DNA of 8,354 nucleotides from an uncultured Lachnospiraceae bacterium (GTDB lineage: Bacteria > Bacillota > Clostridia > Lachnospirales > Lachnospiraceae), in the NCBI GenBank assembly GCA_902773445.1, contig CACYEU010000209.1, positions 1 to 8,354 of the forward strand, read 5' to 3'. Both the position numbers and the translations under genes were made by a program. Shown here piece after piece: positions 5,311 to 8,354 of this stretch (positions within the stretch are counted from its first letter, which is position 1; the number at the start of each line of letters is the position of its first letter). Under the pieces are notes generated by a model. It ran no database searches. It was not told the origin of the DNA and worked only from the letters and a program-made list of their open reading frames with translations.

Positions 5311-6381
5311 TTATTCTATGCCAACAGCCCGCCGTCTTTTTAACTGACCGCAGGCGCCATCTATATCTGATCCCATTTCTCTTCTTATAGTACCATTTAT
5401 TCCGTTTTTTTCAAGATTTTTTTGGAAATTCACAACATATTGTTGCGCCGGCCGCCGTATCCTGATTTTGGCTACCATATCTTCCGAATTCCGGCCCGCG
5501 TCATTGACCGGAATCAGGTTGACATGGCCCGGATGTGTGCGTACCAGCCTTGTCAGTTCCCGTACATCTTCATCCGTATCGCTGACACCTTCGATCAGGG
5601 CGTATTCATAAGTCATACGCCTTCCTGTGGTCTCCCTGTACCGGTCGCAGGCCGCCAGCACCTGATCGAGCGGATAGCGTCCGGACACCGGCATCAGCCT
5701 GACCCGTTTCTCCTGTGTTGCAGCATGCAGTGAAAGTGCCAGTGTGATCGGCAGGTTCTCCTGTTCAAGCCTCTCGATCCCGGGAATGATCCCGCATGTC
5801 GACACAGTGATATGCCGCATGCTCATATTCTGACCGTCAGGGTCTGCCAGCAGGCGGATGAAACGGATCACCTCATCGACATTCTCAAGAGGTTCTCCCA
5901 TGCCCATCACAACGACATTTGAGACATGCTCACCGGTGATCCTCTGGATCGCATAGACCTGTGCCAACATTTCACCGCAGGTCAGATCTCTGACCCTGCC
6001 GCCGACGGTCGAAGCGCAGAATACGCAGCCCATCGCGCAGCCGACCTGAGAGGAGACACAGACAGAATTGCCGTGCTTATACGGCATAAAAACACTTTCG
6101 ATTGTCTCGCCGTCCGCCAGTTCGAACAAGAACTTGTTCGTTCCGTCGATCTTCGAACACTGGCGCTCGAGTTCGGTCAGAGGTTTTGGTTCGAAATCGC
6201 GCGCGAGCGCTTCTCTGAGTGCTTTCGGAAGATTGGTCATGTCGTCAAATGAATCGACTTGTTTTTCGTGCACCCACGAAAAGATCTGACCGGCCCGGTA
6301 AGACGGCTGGCCGCTCTCTTTGACCCACAGGGCGATCTCTTCTTTTGTCTGCGATTGAACCGACGGTTTAGTATTTGTCAT
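5311..6381 (-). CDS. rlmN: Dual-specificity 23S rRNA (A2503) / tRNA (A37) C2-methyltransferase RlmN
   Basis: RlmN is a radical SAM enzyme that makes 2-methyladenosine at A2503 of 23S rRNA and at A37 of some tRNAs, helping decoding accuracy. The 356-residue protein carries an N-terminal accessory domain (about 1-95; YRAGQIFSWVHEK at 28-40), then the radical SAM core with Cys115, Cys119 and Cys122 (CAMGCVFC) that hold the 4Fe-4S cluster, the MGMGEP motif (159-164), STCG (194-197), and LALSLHA (214-220). Cys344 in GACGQL matches the methyl-carrying cysteine (Cys355 in E. coli), and Cys108 matches E. coli Cys118. All required cysteines are present. The start overlaps the rsmB stop as ATGA, with only a weak GGA upstream, so translation is probably coupled. 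The last 40 or so codons are unusual: A+T-rich, with ATA, AGA and TTA codons and two runs of seven A, where the rest of the gene uses G+C-rich codons. Confidence 0.97.
   Translation of the reverse strand: MTNTKPSVQSQTKEEIALWVKESGQPSYRAGQIFSWVHEKQVDSFDDMTNLPKALREALARDFEPKPLTELERQCSKIDGTNKFLFELADGETIESVFMPYKHGNSVCVSSQVGCAMGCVFCASTVGGRVRDLTCGEMLAQVYAIQRITGEHVSNVVVMGMGEPLENVDEVIRFIRLLADPDGQNMSMRHITVSTCGIIPGIERLEQENLPITLALSLHAATQEKRVRLMPVSGRYPLDQVLAACDRYRETTGRRMTYEYALIEGVSDTDEDVRELTRLVRTHPGHVNLIPVNDAGRNSEDMVAKIRIRRPAQQYVVNFQKNLEKNGINGTIRREMGSDIDGACGQLKRRRAVGIE
5327..5355 (-). other. Possible mRNA hairpin at the end of rlmN
   Basis: On the coding strand GCCTGC and GCGGGC (5355-5350 and 5332-5327) can pair with one T-G wobble, followed by a single G-G mismatch and a further GTC/GAC pairing around a nine-base loop. 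It lies 28 bases before the phosphatase start codon, inside rlmN codons for the C-terminal CGQLKRRRA. No T-run follows, so it is not a factor-independent terminator. It could stabilise the 5' end of a transcript from the promoter proposed at 5387-5414, or be chance. Confidence 0.25.
5387..5414 (-). promoter_or_regulatory. Probable sigma-A promoter inside rlmN for the phosphatase/kinase genes
   Basis: On the coding strand a -35 box TTGAAA (5414-5409, five of six to TTGACA) is followed by a 16-base spacer and a -10 box TACTAT (5392-5387, four of six to TATAAT), with a TGG just before the -10 that gives an extended -10 element (TGGTACTAT). The region sits in an A+T-rich island, 19 G/C of 70 bases at 5361-5430 by my count, inside a gene otherwise rich in G+C. 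Transcription would start near 5380 and give a leader of about 80 bases to the phosphatase ATG at 5299. This is inferred from motif and composition only; an alternative -10 TATAAG overlaps with a 19-base spacer. Confidence 0.45.
6378..6381 (-). other. rsmB/rlmN ATGA stop-start overlap
   Basis: The rlmN ATG (6381-6379) shares bases with the rsmB TGA (6380-6378). Because no good Shine-Dalgarno sequence precedes rlmN, re-initiation after rsmB is the likely route to RlmN synthesis. Confidence 0.85.
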
Positions 6382-7772
6382 GATGCGTTTTTCCGTATGA
6401 GCGCGATGAAGAAGCCATCGCTTTGATCAAGCCCCGGCAGCAGCTGTGTGACCCGGCAAATACCGAGTTCCGGATGTCTGTCGAGAATCCACTTCAGATT
6501 GTCGTCGTTTTCTGCGCGGTCAGCCGTGCATGTCGAGTAGACAACAAAGCCGCCTTCTTTCGTGTAACGGACCGCGTTTTCCAGGATCGCACGCTGCACC
6601 GGAATCAGCGAACCGATATCGGATTCCTTAAGGCGCAGTTTGATGTCCGGCTTGTGCCCGATCACGCCGAGCCCGCTGCAGGGGACGTCGGCGATCACAG
6701 CGTCCCATGCCTGCTGCCATGCAGGGTCATACTCTGTCGCGTCGATCACTTTGGTTTTGATATTCGTCAGTTGAAGCCGCTTTGCGTTTTCGCGGATCAG
6801 CTCTGTCTTTTTGGCATTCTGATCGCATGCGAGCACACAGCGTTTTGATACGCTGCCTTCCGCACGGCCGCTGTCGTGATCATCTCCGGAAAGCCGCGCG
6901 GCAATATGTGTCGCTTTGCCGCCCGGAGCCGCACACAGGTCAAGCACTTTACATGGGAGTGATGAACCGTTATCGATCGGAAGCGACGCGCCGGCCATGA
7001 TCGATCCGATGTTCTGGATATAAAACCATCCTTCATTATATCCGGGCATATCTGAGATCGAACCTGCCGGTTCAAACAGAACGGCTTCGTCCCTGCAGAC
7101 GGATGACCGTGAACAGCTGATGCCGGCCGCCTTCCACGCACCGATCAGTTTATCAATTGTGATCCGTGCCGGATTGACGCGCGCCGTCAATCCTCGCTCA
7201 GTGTAAAGGCCTTCAAGCATCAGCGCGGTCTTCTCCCGGCTGTAATCATCGATCCAGCGTCTGATGATCCACTGCGGCACCGAATAGTATTTCTCCGCTT
7301 TGGCGATCCACTGTTCATCATCGTCCTGCTCGGACGGACAGGAAATGACTGCAGTCTCCTGCCCTCCGGCAAGCTTTCGCATGATCGCGTTGACAAATCC
7401 GCTTAGGCCGGCCAGTCCGCGCTTTTTTGCAAGCCTGACCGCTTCGCTGCAGACTGCATGGGCCGGAATTCCGGAGAGATAGAAAAGGCTGTACGCGCCC
7501 ATGCGCAGAATATTCAGAATGACCGGCTTGATTTTTCTGACCGGCCGGCTGCTGACAGCCCCGATCCGGGCATCGAGCTCGATCTGTCTTTCAAGCGTTC
7601 CCTTCGCGAGTCGTGTCAGCAGGCGCCTCTGTTCCTCTGTCCATGAACGGCAGCCGAGGACGTGATCCAGCCCGTCGCTTAGGAACCCGCCCTCTTCATT
7701 GACGAAAAGAAGGATGGAAAGCGCACCATCCCTCTCGTTCGCATATTCTTTTTTGCTGATATACGATGTCAT
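6378..7772 (-). CDS. rsmB: 16S rRNA (cytosine-967-C5)-methyltransferase RsmB
   Basis: RsmB methylates C967 of 16S rRNA with S-adenosylmethionine. The 464-residue protein has an N-terminal NusB-like RNA-binding domain (about 1-140, including NILRMGAYSLFYL and GFVNAIMRKL), an intermediate domain, and a Rossmann methyltransferase domain from about 265. Motifs: VLDLCAAPGGKATHIA (276-291, SAM binding), ADVPCSGLG (361-369) with Cys365, KPDI (374-377), and YSTCT (412-416) with Cys415. Cys415 and Cys365 correspond to E. coli Cys375 (nucleophile) and Cys325 (release), with the same spacing of 50. Two small oddities: IQNIGS at 252-257 where most relatives have a QD-containing motif, and a hydrophilic insertion at about 295-310 after the SAM motif. 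The ATG follows the upstream stop codon with no gap (TAAATG); GGAAGAG in the last codons of the upstream gene is the ribosome binding site. Confidence 0.96.
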   Translation of the reverse strand: MTSYISKKEYANERDGALSILLFVNEEGGFLSDGLDHVLGCRSWTEEQRRLLTRLAKGTLERQIELDARIGAVSSRPVRKIKPVILNILRMGAYSLFYLSGIPAHAVCSEAVRLAKKRGLAGLSGFVNAIMRKLAGGQETAVISCPSEQDDDEQWIAKAEKYYSVPQWIIRRWIDDYSREKTALMLEGLYTERGLTARVNPARITIDKLIGAWKAAGISCSRSSVCRDEAVLFEPAGSISDMPGYNEGWFYIQNIGSIMAGASLPIDNGSSLPCKVLDLCAAPGGKATHIAARLSGDDHDSGRAEGSVSKRCVLACDQNAKKTELIRENAKRLQLTNIKTKVIDATEYDPAWQQAWDAVIADVPCSGLGVIGHKPDIKLRLKESDIGSLIPVQRAILENAVRYTKEGGFVVYSTCTADRAENDDNLKWILDRHPELGICRVTQLLPGLDQSDGFFIALIRKNAS

Positions 7773-7775
7773 TTA
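7770..7775 (-). other. Phosphorylase/rsmB junction TAAATG
   Basis: The stop codon of the upstream gene (TAA, 7775-7773) is directly followed by the rsmB start codon (ATG, 7772-7770). Together with GGAAGAG a few bases earlier this indicates co-transcription and probably coupled translation of the phosphorylase-like gene with rsmB. Confidence 0.85.
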
Positions 7776-8354
7776 TAACTCTTCCGGCAGAAATTTCTCT
7801 GTCAGCAGCTTCAGGAATTCACAGCTTGTAAATGCCGCAAACTGCTGATACTGATCGGATTTACGCGCGTCGGCGAAATCGCAGACGCTCTTTGCGATGA
7901 TCGCATAGGGTTTCGGGTCGGAGCAGTGCTTTGCCGCGTATGCGACGCCGTAGCCCTCCATCTCGAGTCCGCGGGTCTCCTGATACTGACTATGGATCTG
8001 TTTTTCGAGAATCGACCGGTTCGCGACGACCGTACTTCCGCTGGCCATATGTCCGATATGGATATGGTTCTGATTCTCTTCAGAGCTGATTGCCTGCTTA
8101 AAGTACGGAATCAGTTTGTCATCGATCGATACAAACGTCGGCCTTGGCAGAAAGCCTACTTCACCGAAGCGGATGTCAGCCTTCTCGGGACTGACAAATT
8201 TGCCGTTCGAGTAATTCCAGACCGCGTCAGCCAGTACCACATCTCCGTACAGCTGATCCTCGACAGCCTCTTCACCTGTGCCTGCCGCAATGCCGGGCAT
8301 GATCAGATACATCGGGTGGTACCGGTCGATCAGTTTCATCGAGAGAGTTGCCGC
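7773..8354 (-). CDS. Nucleoside phosphorylase/nucleosidase-fold protein (partial, N-terminus off the right edge)
   Basis: The visible 193 codons match the PNP_UDP_1 superfamily (MTA/SAH nucleosidase, purine and uridine phosphorylases), which cleaves the N-glycosidic bond of nucleosides. Counting from the window edge: a glycine-rich strand-loop MPGIAAGTG (19-27), YGDVVLAD (36-43), GHMASGS (101-107), the ribose-binding LEMEGYG (130-136), and SVCDFAD (156-162) with Asp159 aligning with the catalytic Asp197 of E. coli MTA/SAH nucleosidase. The frame stays open to the edge with AATLS before the first Met at 8339, and that segment fits the family fold, so 8339 is an internal Met and the gene begins outside. 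By comparison with the 230-residue nucleosidase, about 55-60 residues of the domain are missing, plus any further domain. The EMEGYG and SVCDFADARK form resembles proteins in which this domain is fused to signalling or receiver domains rather than housekeeping Pfs. Substrate is unknown. Confidence 0.85.
   Translation of the reverse strand, partial: AATLSMKLIDRYHPMYLIMPGIAAGTGEEAVEDQLYGDVVLADAVWNYSNGKFVSPEKADIRFGEVGFLPRPTFVSIDDKLIPYFKQAISSEENQNHIHIGHMASGSTVVANRSILEKQIHSQYQETRGLEMEGYGVAYAAKHCSDPKPYAIIAKSVCDFADARKSDQYQQFAAFTSCEFLKLLTEKFLPEEL

Noticed and set aside
5401..5423. T-rich plus-strand stretch as a factor-independent terminator.
   Set aside because: No G+C-rich stem precedes it on the plus strand, no plus-strand gene exists to be terminated, and the stretch encodes conserved RlmN residues.
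8337..8339. ATG at 8339 as the start of the phosphorylase-like gene.
   Set aside because: The frame is open to the window edge, no Shine-Dalgarno sequence is visible in the 15 bases before it, and the domain would lack its first strands and part of the nucleoside site.
1..8354. tRNA or rRNA genes, CRISPR arrays, insertion sequences, prophage parts.
   Set aside because: Nearly every base is taken up by recognised minus-strand genes; no direct-repeat array, transposase or cloverleaf-like sequence was seen.

Overview
All nine genes lie on the minus strand and read from right to left. They are packed end to end, with junctions ranging from an 8-base overlap to a 13-base gap, so the window looks like the middle of one long operon. 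Base composition is a little over half G+C by eye. The gene order rsmB - rlmN - PP2C phosphatase - PASTA kinase - rsgA - rpe - thiN is a well-known arrangement in Bacillota, and strong AGGAGG-type ribosome binding sites agree with that. Protein details, for example the form of the RlmN core, suggest Clostridia (Lachnospirales-like), but the sequence does not allow a genus call.

Layout from the transcription upstream end (right) to the downstream end (left): a nucleoside phosphorylase-fold protein cut by the right edge (7773-8354); rsmB, a 16S rRNA m5C methyltransferase (6378-7772); rlmN, a 23S rRNA/tRNA m2A methyltransferase (5311-6381); a PrpC/Stp-type PP2C phosphatase (4556-5299); a PrkC/PknB-type membrane Ser/Thr kinase with four PASTA domains (2565-4559); rsgA, a ribosome-assembly GTPase (1636-2553); rpe, ribulose-phosphate 3-epimerase (962-1639); thiN, thiamine pyrophosphokinase (271-969); and a STAS-domain anti-sigma factor antagonist cut by the left edge (1-257). 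No intergenic stretch exceeds 13 bases. I found no RNA gene, mobile element, CRISPR array or factor-independent terminator.

Functionally the operon joins rRNA modification and ribosome maturation (rsmB, rlmN, rsgA) to a reversible phosphorylation pair that senses the cell wall (PP2C and PASTA kinase) and to two metabolic enzymes (rpe, thiN). RsgA-family GTPases are known substrates of PASTA kinases in some Bacillota, so the neighbourhood makes sense as a growth-control unit.

The parts outside the usual module are the two edge genes. The phosphorylase-like protein belongs, by motif, to a group that includes enzyme domains of signalling and defence proteins, and its N-terminus is outside the window. 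The STAS protein at the tail suggests a partner-switching module continuing to the left. A third notable signal is an A+T-rich island at the 3' end of rlmN that carries a plausible sigma-A promoter for the phosphatase/kinase half of the operon. I did not find strong evidence of a wholly new system inside the window.
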